Part shown: piece after piece, positions 36,961 to 46,914 of the stretch
Layout: each line of letters begins with the position of its first letter
Position numbering within the stretch: position 1 is the first letter of the stretch
DNA from: Bin80 sp965209015
GTDB lineage: Bacteria; Bacteroidota; Rhodothermia; Rhodothermales; Bin80
Length of the DNA: 64,000 nucleotides
Direction: 5' to 3'
Assembly (NCBI GenBank): GCA_965209015.1
Contig: OZ242367.1
Span: 1,860,001-1,924,000 of the forward strand
Position numbers and translations under genes: made by a program
The notes under the pieces: model-generated
Told to the model about the DNA's origin: nothing
What the model saw: the letters and a program-made list of their open reading frames with translations, nothing else
Databases searched by the model: none

Positions 36961-37005
36961 GAAGAGAGATGTAGTAAAGTTCAAAGAAGGCTAAGGATCC
37001 AGCAC

Positions 37006-37596
37006 TTAATTAGCCCCAGACTGAATTGCAGCGTCAACATCAATACCTAACTCTCTGGCAACTTCGATCGTAATATCGGTGATCCGTTCCTCATTCGCAA
37101 AGAGCAAAATAGGCTGAGAGGGCCCCGCCTGAGTACGAAGTACGAGGTCAAGCCCCCTCTCTGTAGCAATCGTCTGAATAGCCGTATCTACTTGCTGGTA
37201 GATCGGCCCCATCAGATCAACTTCAAGCTTTACCAGATTTTGCTCAAGCTCAGATGCCTTAGTTCGAAGTTCTTCTTCAAGAGATATTAATTCTTGCTGA
37301 CGCTCCTGCCGACGCTCCTCAGATAAGAGTGCCTGTTGCTTTTGGTAGCGATCAACCTTCCCGGCTAGGTCTTCTTGCATACTTTGAAGAATTCTCTGAC
37401 CACTTTCTAGTTCGGCCTGTAATTCTTCCTGAATTACACGAGTCCTGGGCATATTCGAGATCAGCACTTCGTGATCCGTGTACCCAATCCGGAGAGCCGG
37501 AAGTTGCTGTGCTTGCACCTCAATCCAAAACGCACATGATAGCACGATTGTAAGAAAAAAGGTTGCAGATTTGTAATTGAGCAAATGACGTCGCAT
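37006..37596 (-). CDS. OmpH/Skp-like periplasmic chaperone (second copy)
   Basis: Protein of 196 residues with a signal peptide (cleavage near VQAQ at residues 27-30), an opening beta strand (LRIGYTDHEVLISNMP) and a long coiled coil rich in Glu/Gln/Arg (QQALLSEERRQERQQELISL), then a closing segment (ERGLDLVLRTQAG) that packs into the trimer body. This is the Skp fold, which holds unfolded outer-membrane proteins for BamA. It is 25 bp after a paralogue and just downstream of bamA. Confidence 0.85.
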   Translation of the reverse strand: MRRHLLNYKSATFFLTIVLSCAFWIEVQAQQLPALRIGYTDHEVLISNMPRTRVIQEELQAELESGQRILQSMQEDLAGKVDRYQKQQALLSEERRQERQQELISLEEELRTKASELEQNLVKLEVDLMGPIYQQVDTAIQTIATERGLDLVLRTQAGPSQPILLFANEERITDITIEVARELGIDVDAAIQSGAN

Positions 37597-37621
37597 AGAA
37601 TTATTTGATTAGATGTAAGAC

Positions 37622-38158
37622 TTACTGTCCTGGATCGCGAACAATATCAATCCCCAGTTCCATAAGAACGATATCCGTAATATCCAGATTTTCGTTCGTG
37701 TACAAGAATACAAAATCCCCCCCTCGATCAAATACGTAATCATAGCCCTCGGCCTCGGCTACTTCTTCAATTGCAATCAATACTTTTTCCTGAATTGGGC
37801 GCAAAACCTGCTCTTGTTGTTCAAATAACTGCCCCTCTGGACCAAAGTATTGAGCCCGTAACCGCTCCAGTTCCTCCTCGGCGACAATGATTTCGTTTTG
37901 TTTTTGTTGGCGCGAATCTGCGGTGTACAGAAGTTCACGGGCTTGGTATTCTTGAAACATTTCATCTAAAGCATCCTGACGCTCGGCGAGCTCTTCCTCC
38001 CATTGCTGGGCAATTCGATCCAAGGATTGCTGAGCGGTGGAGAATTCGGGATAGTTATCATAGATTCGCTCCGAATCAATATAGGCAATCTTTTGCTGCG
38101 CAAGAACAGGCACAACGGACCATATCAGTAAGATTCCTAGGCTAAATAACGTTCTCAT
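37622..38158 (-). CDS. OmpH/Skp-like periplasmic chaperone (first copy)
   Basis: Protein of 178 residues with signal peptide (MRTLFSLGILLIWSVVPVLA|Q), the family opening KIAYIDSERIYDNYPEF, a coiled coil from about residue 40 to 115 and a terminal YDYVFDRGGDFVFLYTN, where Skp proteins have the 'hhhxxxxhLY' motif. It lies 18 bp after bamA and before the second copy. Both probably act with BamA in outer-membrane assembly. Confidence 0.88.
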   Translation of the reverse strand: MRTLFSLGILLIWSVVPVLAQQKIAYIDSERIYDNYPEFSTAQQSLDRIAQQWEEELAERQDALDEMFQEYQARELLYTADSRQQKQNEIIVAEEELERLRAQYFGPEGQLFEQQEQVLRPIQEKVLIAIEEVAEAEGYDYVFDRGGDFVFLYTNENLDITDIVLMELGIDIVRDPGQ

Positions 38159-38176
38159 TGAAGTAAATTGGCAAAA

Positions 38177-40687
38177 TTAATTGAATCCCTGGCCAAGGGT
38201 AAACTGAAAAAACCACTTATTTGAACCATCATGATTTGATTCCTGTCCACGGATGGGAATGAACTCGTCAAAGTTATAACCGTAGGTAAGCTCAATCATT
38301 CCTAAGATTGGTAGGAAGAGACGGGCACCTACACCAGCAGAGCGATAAAGTTGCCGGGGATTATAGGTGTGGAATCTATCCCATGTGTTCGCAGCATCCA
38401 TGAAGAGGTAAGGTGCAGCAGTAAGCTGTGGGCTTTGGACTGCCAGTAGACGTAGCTCTGACGTGAACTTATTCAATATACGACCACCCACAGCTTCGCC
38501 CTCACGACGAGGGCCGAGCACCCGAGCAGGATAGCCACGCATATAGATGATATCCTTTCCAAAATTGTTCCTGTACCCCTGCACATCAAATGGTGATCCT
38601 CCGACAACATAGCGTTCAAAAAGAACATCTTTCCCGGTTAGGGAACCAATGTAACCAAAATCAGCGGAGAAACTTGTAGATAACTTTCGCATGATCGGAA
38701 CATTCCAGGATGTACTAAGCTCCCACTTGTGATACTGTATGAAATTTGATATCGGCAGAGCCAACTCCCCAGAAACCAGGAATGTAGATCCTGCAGTAGG
38801 AAAAACCGGATGATCAACCGAACTGCGAGTCAAGGACTGTCGAACGGTGACTTGCCGACTTTGTCCGGCAGGAAGTACAGAAGTATAATCTCTGTTTGAA
38901 TAAAACTGATACCCCAAAGAAGTACTGGCGCTGAATTTGTCATCAGGCCATTTCAGCCTCTGCTCATAAAAGACACGTGCAGAGGTGGTTGCGAAGCCAA
39001 CATCGCTATCGTCGTTTCTATCATCTGCCCTCAAGAGGCTGTTATACCCATAGAATCCATATCCCCTGAATCGTGAGTGGGAGACTTGAAATCCAACTGG
39101 GGTTGGCTTCCCATTCAACCAAGGTTCAGTAAAGCCCAGTGAGTAGCTTTGATGTCTACGGCCACTTGTCTGAAGACTGACAGAAAGTTGCTGTCCATCG
39201 CCGGAGGGTAAAGGGCGCCATGCTTTCCCCTTAAAAAGATCTTGAGCACTGAAGTTGTTGAAGCCAAACCTCAACATCAAAATGACTCCATACCGCACAT
39301 AAGAACCACTAAGCTCCAGCTGATCACTACCAATCTCTTCAAGATTATAGGTTAAGTTTACTTGCTTTTCTTCTTCATCAAGATCAATTGATGGTCCGGT
39401 ACTAAGCTTTTCCTGATCGAAATATTTTAACTGAGAGAGTCTCCGAATCGTCTCCTGAATCAATTCCCGACTGAAGGTCTGGCCTGGGATTGTGTAGAGC
39501 TCTCGGCGCACAACATGTTCCTTAGTCTTATCATTTCCGGCGATGGATATTTCGCCAAAACGAAAAATATCTCCCTCGTAAAGATCATAGTATAAATCAA
39601 GTGAATCCCCCTCTACGACCCGCACTTCGGGCTCAGCCCGAAAGAGCATGTGTCCACGATTCATATAGAGGCTGGATACATCACTGTTGGATTGATTTCC
39701 ATATAGGTTTCTATCAATCCGTTCGGAGTTGTAGACTTCTCCCTCCTCTACACCAAGCGCTGCTGAAAGTACTTCATCCGGATACACAGTATTGCCTTCC
39801 CATTCAACATTCCGCACATGATAGCGAGGCCCCTCATGTATTTTTAAAGAAACAATCATTCCTGGTTTTTCCTCAGATGTATCTAGCCACACTGAATCTG
39901 CCATGACTCTGGCATCGTAAAAACCTTTGGAGTTGTAATGATTGATTATGTTCACTTTGTCTGCCTCGTACTCACTCCGATCAAAGCGAGCTTTACGCCA
40001 GAATAAAAGAGGCCGTCTCGGCTTGGTTTTCTTGAGCTTACGTCGGACAGTACGGTTACTTAGCTCTTCATTTCCTGAGATAATCACATCCCTGATCCGT
40101 ACCTTCTCCCCGCGATTCACGTCAAAATTTAGATTCACGGTATTGTCAGGAGCGGGACTTTCGCTCACCGAAACCTCAGCAAGTAGATACCCTTTTTCGC
40201 TAAAATAATCTTTGATTACTTGGATGGACCTATCCAAATCTGCGGGACGAATACGAGTCCCTTTGAAAAGTGGTACCTCTTCTTCAAGTTTCCGCCGATC
40301 CTTCTTTTTGACACCTGAGAACGTAAATTCTGCCAATTGAGGCTCTTCGGTGAGTTGGATCAGCAAGAAAACGCCTGTACCTGCCCGACGCTCTTCTAAG
40401 ATCTTTACATCTGAAAAAACACGTAATCTATAGATACTTCGTATTGCTTCCGAAATTGCGGGATCACCGGGAAGGGTTACCTTTTGTCCTACTGCCAATC
40501 CACTACTTCTGAGAGCAAAATCACGCATACTCTCGGTCTCTACTCCCTCAACTGAAATCCCAAGAATTTCAAATTCATTAGGGAGATAGGTAGTATTGCT
40601 GGCTAAAGAACCCCCAGACAGCCCCTGAGCAATCACAGTGCTAACACAGATCATTGAGATCAACAATAGACAGATGGAACGTATCAT
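38177..40687 (-). CDS. bamA: Outer-membrane assembly factor BamA
   Basis: Protein of 836 residues with signal peptide and five POTRA domains, visible as repeats like VKILEERRAGTGVFLLIQLT, VRIRDVIISGNEELSNRTVRRKL, YHVRNVEWEGNTVYPDEVLSAAL and FRFGEISIAGNDKTKEHVVRREL. The C-terminal half is a 16-stranded barrel with the conserved YVVGGSPFDVQGYR-type segment and a final LGQGF-N end; the residue after Phe (Asn) is slightly unusual, since Bam substrates usually end in Phe. It heads the bamA-skp-skp run. Confidence 0.95.
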   Translation of the reverse strand: MIRSICLLLISMICVSTVIAQGLSGGSLASNTTYLPNEFEILGISVEGVETESMRDFALRSSGLAVGQKVTLPGDPAISEAIRSIYRLRVFSDVKILEERRAGTGVFLLIQLTEEPQLAEFTFSGVKKKDRRKLEEEVPLFKGTRIRPADLDRSIQVIKDYFSEKGYLLAEVSVSESPAPDNTVNLNFDVNRGEKVRIRDVIISGNEELSNRTVRRKLKKTKPRRPLLFWRKARFDRSEYEADKVNIINHYNSKGFYDARVMADSVWLDTSEEKPGMIVSLKIHEGPRYHVRNVEWEGNTVYPDEVLSAALGVEEGEVYNSERIDRNLYGNQSNSDVSSLYMNRGHMLFRAEPEVRVVEGDSLDLYYDLYEGDIFRFGEISIAGNDKTKEHVVRRELYTIPGQTFSRELIQETIRRLSQLKYFDQEKLSTGPSIDLDEEEKQVNLTYNLEEIGSDQLELSGSYVRYGVILMLRFGFNNFSAQDLFKGKAWRPLPSGDGQQLSVSLQTSGRRHQSYSLGFTEPWLNGKPTPVGFQVSHSRFRGYGFYGYNSLLRADDRNDDSDVGFATTSARVFYEQRLKWPDDKFSASTSLGYQFYSNRDYTSVLPAGQSRQVTVRQSLTRSSVDHPVFPTAGSTFLVSGELALPISNFIQYHKWELSTSWNVPIMRKLSTSFSADFGYIGSLTGKDVLFERYVVGGSPFDVQGYRNNFGKDIIYMRGYPARVLGPRREGEAVGGRILNKFTSELRLLAVQSPQLTAAPYLFMDAANTWDRFHTYNPRQLYRSAGVGARLFLPILGMIELTYGYNFDEFIPIRGQESNHDGSNKWFFQFTLGQGFN

Positions 40688-40821
40688 AAAATAATTACCT
40701 TTGAGGATTTAGAACTGTCCCAGACATACATAGAACCGCTGAAAAGGCGTTCATGTTTCTGTAACCTTCTGACTAACGAAATAATTGAGCAATTTAGTGC
40801 GGATCATCTCTTAATAATTGC

Positions 40822-42234
40822 CTATTCAACATCTGAATCAACTTCATTTACTTGGCAAGTTGCAGCTGGAGTGGCATTCGCTTCACCACCGGAGTTGAAT
40901 GCACGAATTACATCATTGGTGATCAAAAATCCCATCAAAACCAATAAGAGCAACATCCCTGCCTGTTGAAGGAAGATCCGCACTTTCAGAGGAGCTTCTT
41001 TTCGAAAAATCAATTCATAAAAAAGAAATACTAGATGCCCCCCATCCAGAACGGGAATTGGCAGAATGTTGACGATCGCCAAAGTAATTGAAAGCACGGC
41101 TACGATATACCAAAATGGGCGTGCTCCGCTACTTGCAGCCTCACCAATTACATTCGCGACCATGACAGGGCCACCCAGGTTTTCTCGAACGCTTTCCTTA
41201 CCCGAAACAATTCTCCATAAGCTGGTCGTGATCGCCTTCGTATTGTCCCAAGTGTCCGTCAGGCCAATTGCCGCAGATTCAATAGGGCCATAGTTGACCT
41301 GTGTAAGCTGCATACCAATTCCGATCACATAGACACAGTCTGAATTCATAACCGGTACGATGACGGCTTCATATTCGCCAGGAATCGGATCATCTTTGCG
41401 AATCCAGTTCAATTGAAGCGAATCGCCTTCAGAATTTTTAATATGATCCAATAGCTCAGGCCAATATCGAACAGGTTGTTGATTTATAGCAGTGATTTGG
41501 TCTCCAACTTGTAAACCTGCTGCTGCTGCTGGCATATCGTCAGCGACTCTTCCAATGACGCTGGGCCAAGCGTAGATCCCAAGCCCATAGAGCCCTCCTG
41601 TAGGTAATTCCTGAATTCTGGTCATCATATTACTCGGCCCCATCAAGGAAAGACGCTCTCCCTCCCGCTCCACTTCAAATACCAAGTTCTCGGTCAAAAG
41701 CGAAGACAGAGACACCGGATTACCATCTAATTCATAGGGCTGACCACCTATGGAGAGGAGACGATCCCCCGTCTCCATACCAATATCAAGTGATGCCACC
41801 GAATTGTCTGCTATGAATATAGTCCCATCCTCCGTTTGAGCTACACGGCTGGCACCATAGCTCCATGTGAGTACAACAAAGATGACTAATGCCAGAATCA
41901 TGTTCATGATTACACCAGCGCTGAGCACAACCATCCGCTGCCAGAGTGGCTTTGATCGGAATTCATCGGGCTGTGGCTCCTCATCCTTAAAGTCTGTATC
42001 CATACTTTCGTCAACCATGCCTGCAATCTTTACGTAGCCCCCAAGCGGAGTGACACCTAAAACATATTCAGTTTGACCAAAACGCTTTTTCAGAATGTTG
42101 GGTGGGAATCCTATGGAGAACCGATCCACTCGCATACCGAAGGCCCGAGCAGCCCAAAAATGCCCCAGCTCATGAACAAACACGAGAATCAATAGGGCTG
42201 GAATGAATGTTAATAAAATCCAAAGTATACTCAC
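40822..42234 (-). CDS. rseP: RseP-type site-2 metalloprotease
   Basis: Membrane-embedded M50 zinc protease that processes regulated membrane proteins. Seen: the active site VHELGHFWAARAFGMR (HExxH) near residue 22, the GVTPLGGYVKIAGM segment, a PDZ module in the periplasmic region (AAGLQVGDQITAINQQPVR) and the C-terminal LDGGHLVFLFYELI with its conserved NILPIPVLDGGH. A GTG at 42232-42234 is the start. At 470 residues it is full length. It is often found next to dxr and bamA, as here, where dxr lies beyond a decayed segment. Confidence 0.94.
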   Translation of the reverse strand: MSILWILLTFIPALLILVFVHELGHFWAARAFGMRVDRFSIGFPPNILKKRFGQTEYVLGVTPLGGYVKIAGMVDESMDTDFKDEEPQPDEFRSKPLWQRMVVLSAGVIMNMILALVIFVVLTWSYGASRVAQTEDGTIFIADNSVASLDIGMETGDRLLSIGGQPYELDGNPVSLSSLLTENLVFEVEREGERLSLMGPSNMMTRIQELPTGGLYGLGIYAWPSVIGRVADDMPAAAAGLQVGDQITAINQQPVRYWPELLDHIKNSEGDSLQLNWIRKDDPIPGEYEAVIVPVMNSDCVYVIGIGMQLTQVNYGPIESAAIGLTDTWDNTKAITTSLWRIVSGKESVRENLGGPVMVANVIGEAASSGARPFWYIVAVLSITLAIVNILPIPVLDGGHLVFLFYELIFRKEAPLKVRIFLQQAGMLLLLVLMGFLITNDVIRAFNSGGEANATPAATCQVNEVDSDVE

Positions 42235-43084
42235 GGGAACACTAGGTTTGTGGTAGGATCAGTATTTCTTGTTGCAAGCATTTGCGAATAGGTAACACCG
42301 AATGTTGAAAAGATGCCTGATGCACGAGTCCGGCTCTACAGATCGGCAAGCAAAACGAAAGAGAAAGAGAAAGCGAGATAGGGTTAACGATCATATTATG
42401 AGAGAGTCGCAGGCGTCTATCTTTGACGAGATACCGAACTCAGAGACTCTCATAGGCGGACTCATTTAACAAATACGGAAGAATTGAATAAAGTAGGATC
42501 ATAACGAGAAAACCCTCGCGGACATTAAAGACAACTTAGGTTTTTCTCGCTGGCCGAAAAGACAATTGATCACTTCAACTATCTATTGCGGTTTTAGGTT
42601 TACGATCGGATGTGAAATAGAGTGGATAAACTGAATCCTATCACAATTCTCTTTAACCAAATTCACTTTGTATACGCAAAAATTTGGTACCGTATTTCAT
42701 CGTAATGACGGGCGCGAATGGCATTCTCTAAATCTTGACATAGTTATCCGAAACAGATAAGTTTCACTCCGTCAAATAATGGAGGAGGCAGCGTGTCGGT
42801 GGCCAGATAGTCCTACTGATCATGTGGATGAGTACAGAGTGGACCTTCAAAGATTTGTGGAAACCTCTGTATTACTGCGCATGTTTTGCTGAATATTTCG
42901 CGGAGTGCTACTTGATAACTGGTTCAATGTCTAGTTCAATGCTCTTTAAGTATGAGTGTAGGCCCTGGGGCAACATGTTACAGCATTGTGGGTTTTGCCT
43001 TGAGTAATCATAGGCGCAAAAGACATGTGCAAATCTCCACGGTCTACTCCGATTGATCTCCCAACCACCTACGACCGAGGGCCT
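42235..43084. other. Gene-poor spacer between rseP and a decayed ATPase
   Basis: About 850 bp with no intact gene on either strand. Small imperfect inverted repeats occur, for example GAGAGTC/GACTCTC at 42402-42451. A possible promoter (TTGACA, 17-base spacer, TAAGTT) sits at 42735-42763, facing the ATPase pseudogene. I suspect other decayed DNA here, but nothing translates convincingly. Confidence 0.35.
42735..42763 (+). promoter_or_regulatory. Possible sigma70-like promoter facing the ATPase pseudogene
   Basis: TTGACA (42735-42740), a 17-base spacer and TAAGTT (42758-42763). The -35 box is perfect and the -10 is weak. It is about 320 bases upstream of the pseudogene start, so its link to that gene is unproven. 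Bacteroidota promoters often differ from this consensus. Confidence 0.2.
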
Positions 43085-43676
43085 ATGAAATATTTTCATG
43101 GTCGAGAGTAGATACTTCTTATGTTCAAAAACCTTTTGGGGAGAGTATTACGGAACCGTGATGGCACAACCTTCTTGATTAAAGGTGCGCCTGATGCAGG
43201 CAAAAGTACACTGCTCTACGAGTGTAGAAAATATGCAGAAGATCTGGAATGGGAAGTCGCAGATATCAGGGTGAGCGCTCTCTGGAACCCAAACAAATTG
43301 CTTTCTTCGCTTAGATATGAAAAGGAGTACGAGGTCACTGAGAAGTCCACACAGATCGGCGTAAAGGATATTATGGAGGGAGGTTACAAAAGTGTCCGAT
43401 CCGAGCCACAGGTTAGGAATATACTTAAAGATGGGAAACAACCATTGCTCTTGATCTTGGATGAAGCGTAAGCTCCGGAGGATAGAGATATCCCACCATT
43501 GGAATACAAAGCAGATGCGGTCGAGGTACTTGATCTTATCCATAATGGTAAGTTGGGCAGACCGATCATCCTGCTGGCAGAAGGAATTGGAGACTTACGA
43601 CCTTATATGCTGCATCACAGCAGAAATACAGAGGAGATGGAAAAGGAGTTAGCCCTAATTCGTGTAGATGGATGAC
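43085..43676 (+). pseudogene. AAA-type ATPase with two in-frame stops
   Basis: One reading frame from ATG 43085 to TGA 43676 is interrupted by TAG after KYFHGRE and by TAA after LLLILDEA. Between and after the stops the frame is protein-like: ILLMFKNLLGRVLRNRDG, Walker A IKGAPDAGKSTLLYE, Walker B LLLILDEA, then EVLDLIHNGKLGRPIILLAE. Both stops are one C-to-T change from Gln codons (CAG, CAA), and the second falls exactly where 'DEAQ' is expected. The family appears to be the small 'HGRE...GAPGAGKT' bacterial ATPases, found widely but without an agreed function. Also truncated at the 3' end. Confidence 0.75.
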
Positions 43677-43793
43677 TGAGCACCATAGACTCTGACCATA
43701 ATCGGCTTCCCCTTACCCGTGGCAGAATTCTCTGATCTTATGCCGAAAACATCCCCCAAAAGTAAGTGCCTCTCATCCGTGATATTCTTTTCT

Positions 43794-44972
43794 TCACGAT
43801 ATGATAGAATTTTGCTCTACCCTCTCGGTTACGAACCGACGTGTAGCCTGATCTATGTCAACAATCTCTTCGTATGAGTTGGGGGCAGGACCTGAGAGTT
43901 TCTCCAGCGCTAGTTCGATCATGCGAGGGATACCCGTAAACCTAATTTGCTCATTCAGAAAGTAGCTGACGGCCTCTTCATTGGCAGCATTCAATACAGC
44001 AGGTGCATTGCCTCCACAGCTTAACGCTTCACACGCTAAGCGTAGACATGGGAATTTTTCTAAATCAGGTGGAGCAAAACTCAATAACTGCGGATTTGAC
44101 CAATTGATACGTCCTTCGGGGAGGGGCCACCGATCTGGATAACTGAGTGCATATTGGATCGGTAGGCGCATATCTGGTAAACTCAACTGGGCTTTTATAG
44201 ACCCGTCCCTGAACAATACCATTGAATGAATAATGGATTGGGGATGCACAACAACATCAATCTGATCCTCTTCAAGTCCAAACAGCCAGAAAGCTTCAAT
44301 GACCTCAAGCCCTTTATTCATCATTGTGGCTGAATCAATGGTCACTTTGGGGCCCATATCCCAGTTAGGGTGCTTCAGAGCCTGCTGAGGGGTGATATTG
44401 AAAAATGAATCTAAATCACTTTCCCTGAAAGGACCGCCTGAGGCCGTAAGAATTATCTTATCAACATTCTCGGTTTGGTTATCCTCCAAACACTGGAACA
44501 CAGCAGAATGCTCACTGTCCACCGGGATAATTGTAGCATTATGGATTTGAGCAATTTTAATCGCAAGATCGCCAGCGGCAACCAAGGTTTCTTTATTTGC
44601 GAGTGCCAGTACTTTTCCTGCTGTGAGTGCAGAGAGAACAGACCTGAGGCCCGCAATTCCAGTTGCAGCCCCCAATACAATATCTGCTTCTGGAAGAGTA
44701 GCACAGGCGCTTACCCCCTCTTCTCCGCCAAGTATCTGAATTCCGGTACCCTGTAATTTCTGGCGTAGGATGTCAATCTTGGAATGATCAGCAAGGGCAA
44801 CCACCTGGGGAAGGAACTGATGAGCCTGGCTTGCCAAGAGGTCAGCATTCTGATTGGCGCACAGTGCTACGACCTTTAACCGCTGTGGGTGACGTTGAAC
44901 AATATCCAGACACTGCGTTCCTATGGATCCAGTGGACCCAATTATACTAATTGCCCGCATATGATCATTCAT
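43794..44972 (-). CDS. dxr: 1-deoxy-D-xylulose 5-phosphate reductoisomerase
   Basis: Second enzyme of the MEP isoprenoid pathway, which supplies the menaquinone tail. Seen: the NADPH site ISIIGSTGSIGTQCLD, LANKETLVAAGD, the metal/substrate motif PVDSEHSAVFQCL, TASGGPFRE and HPNWDMGPKVTIDSATMMNK. The length (about 390) is typical. Starts at 44972 or 44960 are both possible; the latter aligns better with MRAISIIGSTG. It is divergent from the TPR gene across 79 bp, which holds both promoters. Confidence 0.96.
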   Translation of the reverse strand: MNDHMRAISIIGSTGSIGTQCLDIVQRHPQRLKVVALCANQNADLLASQAHQFLPQVVALADHSKIDILRQKLQGTGIQILGGEEGVSACATLPEADIVLGAATGIAGLRSVLSALTAGKVLALANKETLVAAGDLAIKIAQIHNATIIPVDSEHSAVFQCLEDNQTENVDKIILTASGGPFRESDLDSFFNITPQQALKHPNWDMGPKVTIDSATMMNKGLEVIEAFWLFGLEEDQIDVVVHPQSIIHSMVLFRDGSIKAQLSLPDMRLPIQYALSYPDRWPLPEGRINWSNPQLLSFAPPDLEKFPCLRLACEALSCGGNAPAVLNAANEEAVSYFLNEQIRFTGIPRMIELALEKLSGPAPNSYEEIVDIDQATRRFVTERVEQNSIIS

Positions 44973-45051
44973 TACTGAGGGGTTATTTATAATTCTTAGA
45001 ATCTTAATATCACCATTAGCACTCTCTGCGACCTGATGAGTTCATAAATAT

Positions 45052-46914
45052 ATGTATTTCTTTGTGACATTCTGTGTGCTCACCTTCACGCTTGTAGGAG
45101 CAGTAACGGCTCAGCCTCAGCGAGTGGATCGGACTCCTCCGATCTCGGAAGAGGAGCAACTCGATGAGCCTACTGCCTCTCGCTATCAACTCGCTCTCGG
45201 ATACTTACGCGGTATGCAGTTTGATCGAGCTATCGTCGTATTACGCGATCTACATGCCGAATATCCAAACCGAACCATCTTCTTTGACAAACTTAAAGAA
45301 TCTTACGTGAGTGCAAAACGATATGAAGAAGCATTGTCTCTCCTGAGTACCGAATTGGACCGTAATCCAAGGGAGGAACGATTGACTCTTGCAGCCGAGT
45401 ATGCACAACTATTGTATTTAAGTGGCGACGAGCCGGCAGCAATGGATGCATGGTATGCAATGGTTGAATTAGCATCTAGTACTCAGACTGCCTACCTCAT
45501 TGCCTACAACAGTATGATCAGGGTTCGTCTCTTGGTTCAAGCGATCGACTTACTCTTGAGCGGTAGAAAAGCAATTCAAAACAATTCTCTGTTTCAAATT
45601 GAACTCGCCTATTTATATAGCCTGACTGGGCAACATGAACTGGCTACCCTTGAATACTTGAACCTTCTAATGCTGAACGAGCGACAACTTAATTATGTGC
45701 GAGGGCGGCTTGCTCGAGATCTGCAACAAGATGGGGCTATGGAAGCCGCAATTCAAGTAACACAAACCCGTGTCTATAACGAGCCTCAATTATGGCAGCT
45801 ACGGGATCTATTGGCCTGGCTTTACGAGGAGACAGGAGATTTTGAACGAGCTTATCCTGAGGTCCTACTTCTTGAAGAACACAATGAAGCAGGTGGTCAA
45901 GGAGTCTTTCAGTTTGCTCTTCGTGCTGCTGAAGCCGGTGCATTTGATGTAGCTGGACGGGCATTTCGGGAGGTGATCAAAACACATACTGAACAAGCCA
46001 TTGTGATTGAAGCACACCTTGGAATTGCCGATATGTATCGCCAGCAGGCTGAACGAACCAATCAGACTGATGATTATCAGAAAGCATTGGAGGCTTACGA
46101 GATGTTTTTGGTTGATTTTCCAAACCACCACCATGTCCCACGGGTGATGGCACAAATGGCCACACTCTACCAAGATGTTTTTAGAAACCGAGAAGCCGCT
46201 CAATCCATTCTGGAGCAGTTGACCCTAAATCATACTAATTCTCCTATTGGGCATCAGGCCCAGTTCGATTTAGGGCGTCTTGCCATTGAAGAAGGAGACT
46301 TAAACCGGGCCACGATCATTTTTGAGCGGCTTTCTGAGCGATCAGATGGCGAGTTGCTTGCTCGATCGCGATTTGAACTAGCACTAATTCAATTTTATTC
46401 TGGCAAATTTGCACAGGCGCAATCCATCCTAAGTAATCTTCGAGAGTATACGGATAAAGAAATTGCGAATGATGCCATTGCACTGCATATCCTACTCCTT
46501 GAAAACCCTCAACCCGACTCCGTCAATCAAGCTCTTCTGAGCTACGCAGACGCCCTATTACTTCTTCGACAACATAAAGCAAATGAAACCCTGCGGATTA
46601 CGCAAGATATACTTGAGAATTGGGGACAACATCCGATTGCAGATGATACGCGATTTCTTCGTGCAGAATCACTTTTACTTGCCGGGCTACATGAAGAAGC
46701 AATTATGGCGTTTGGAGAGTTTCCTCTCATTCATCCAAAAAGCCCGTTCCGAGATCGTAGTCTTTTTCGCTATGCTGAAATTCTTGAAACAGTTCTTGGT
46801 GATACCGAAAGGGCACTCCAGGCCTACTCTGACTTGCTTTCTCAATACCCTGGCTCACTTCTGGTTAATAAAGTCAGAGAACGTATTCGGGCGCTCCGCG
46901 AAGCTAGCATTTAG
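45052..46914 (+). CDS. Secreted TPR-repeat protein
   Basis: Protein of 620 residues with a signal peptide (MYFFVTFCVLTFTLVGAVTA|Q) and about 14 tetratricopeptide-like helix pairs, for example RYQLALGYLRGMQFDRAIVV, AYLYSLTGQHELATLEYL and FRYAEILETVLGDTERALQAY. TPR proteins in the periplasm usually act as scaffolds for envelope machines. The gene overlaps the start region of the next gene by up to about 140 bases in another frame. No specific partner is evident. Confidence 0.8.
   Translation: MYFFVTFCVLTFTLVGAVTAQPQRVDRTPPISEEEQLDEPTASRYQLALGYLRGMQFDRAIVVLRDLHAEYPNRTIFFDKLKESYVSAKRYEEALSLLSTELDRNPREERLTLAAEYAQLLYLSGDEPAAMDAWYAMVELASSTQTAYLIAYNSMIRVRLLVQAIDLLLSGRKAIQNNSLFQIELAYLYSLTGQHELATLEYLNLLMLNERQLNYVRGRLARDLQQDGAMEAAIQVTQTRVYNEPQLWQLRDLLAWLYEETGDFERAYPEVLLLEEHNEAGGQGVFQFALRAAEAGAFDVAGRAFREVIKTHTEQAIVIEAHLGIADMYRQQAERTNQTDDYQKALEAYEMFLVDFPNHHHVPRVMAQMATLYQDVFRNREAAQSILEQLTLNHTNSPIGHQAQFDLGRLAIEEGDLNRATIIFERLSERSDGELLARSRFELALIQFYSGKFAQAQSILSNLREYTDKEIANDAIALHILLLENPQPDSVNQALLSYADALLLLRQHKANETLRITQDILENWGQHPIADDTRFLRAESLLLAGLHEEAIMAFGEFPLIHPKSPFRDRSLFRYAEILETVLGDTERALQAYSDLLSQYPGSLLVNKVRERIRALREASI

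Noticed and set aside
42735..42763. Strong promoter claim for the TTGACA/TAAGTT pair
   Set aside because: The -10 match is weak, the distance to the pseudogene is over 300 bases, and the phylum often uses other promoter sequences; kept only as a low-confidence feature.
43085..43676. Idea that TAG and TAA are recoded as Gln here
   Set aside because: Other genes in the window use TAG and TAA as ordinary stops, for example menB (TAA) and gatC (TAG), so mutation of a pseudogene is simpler.
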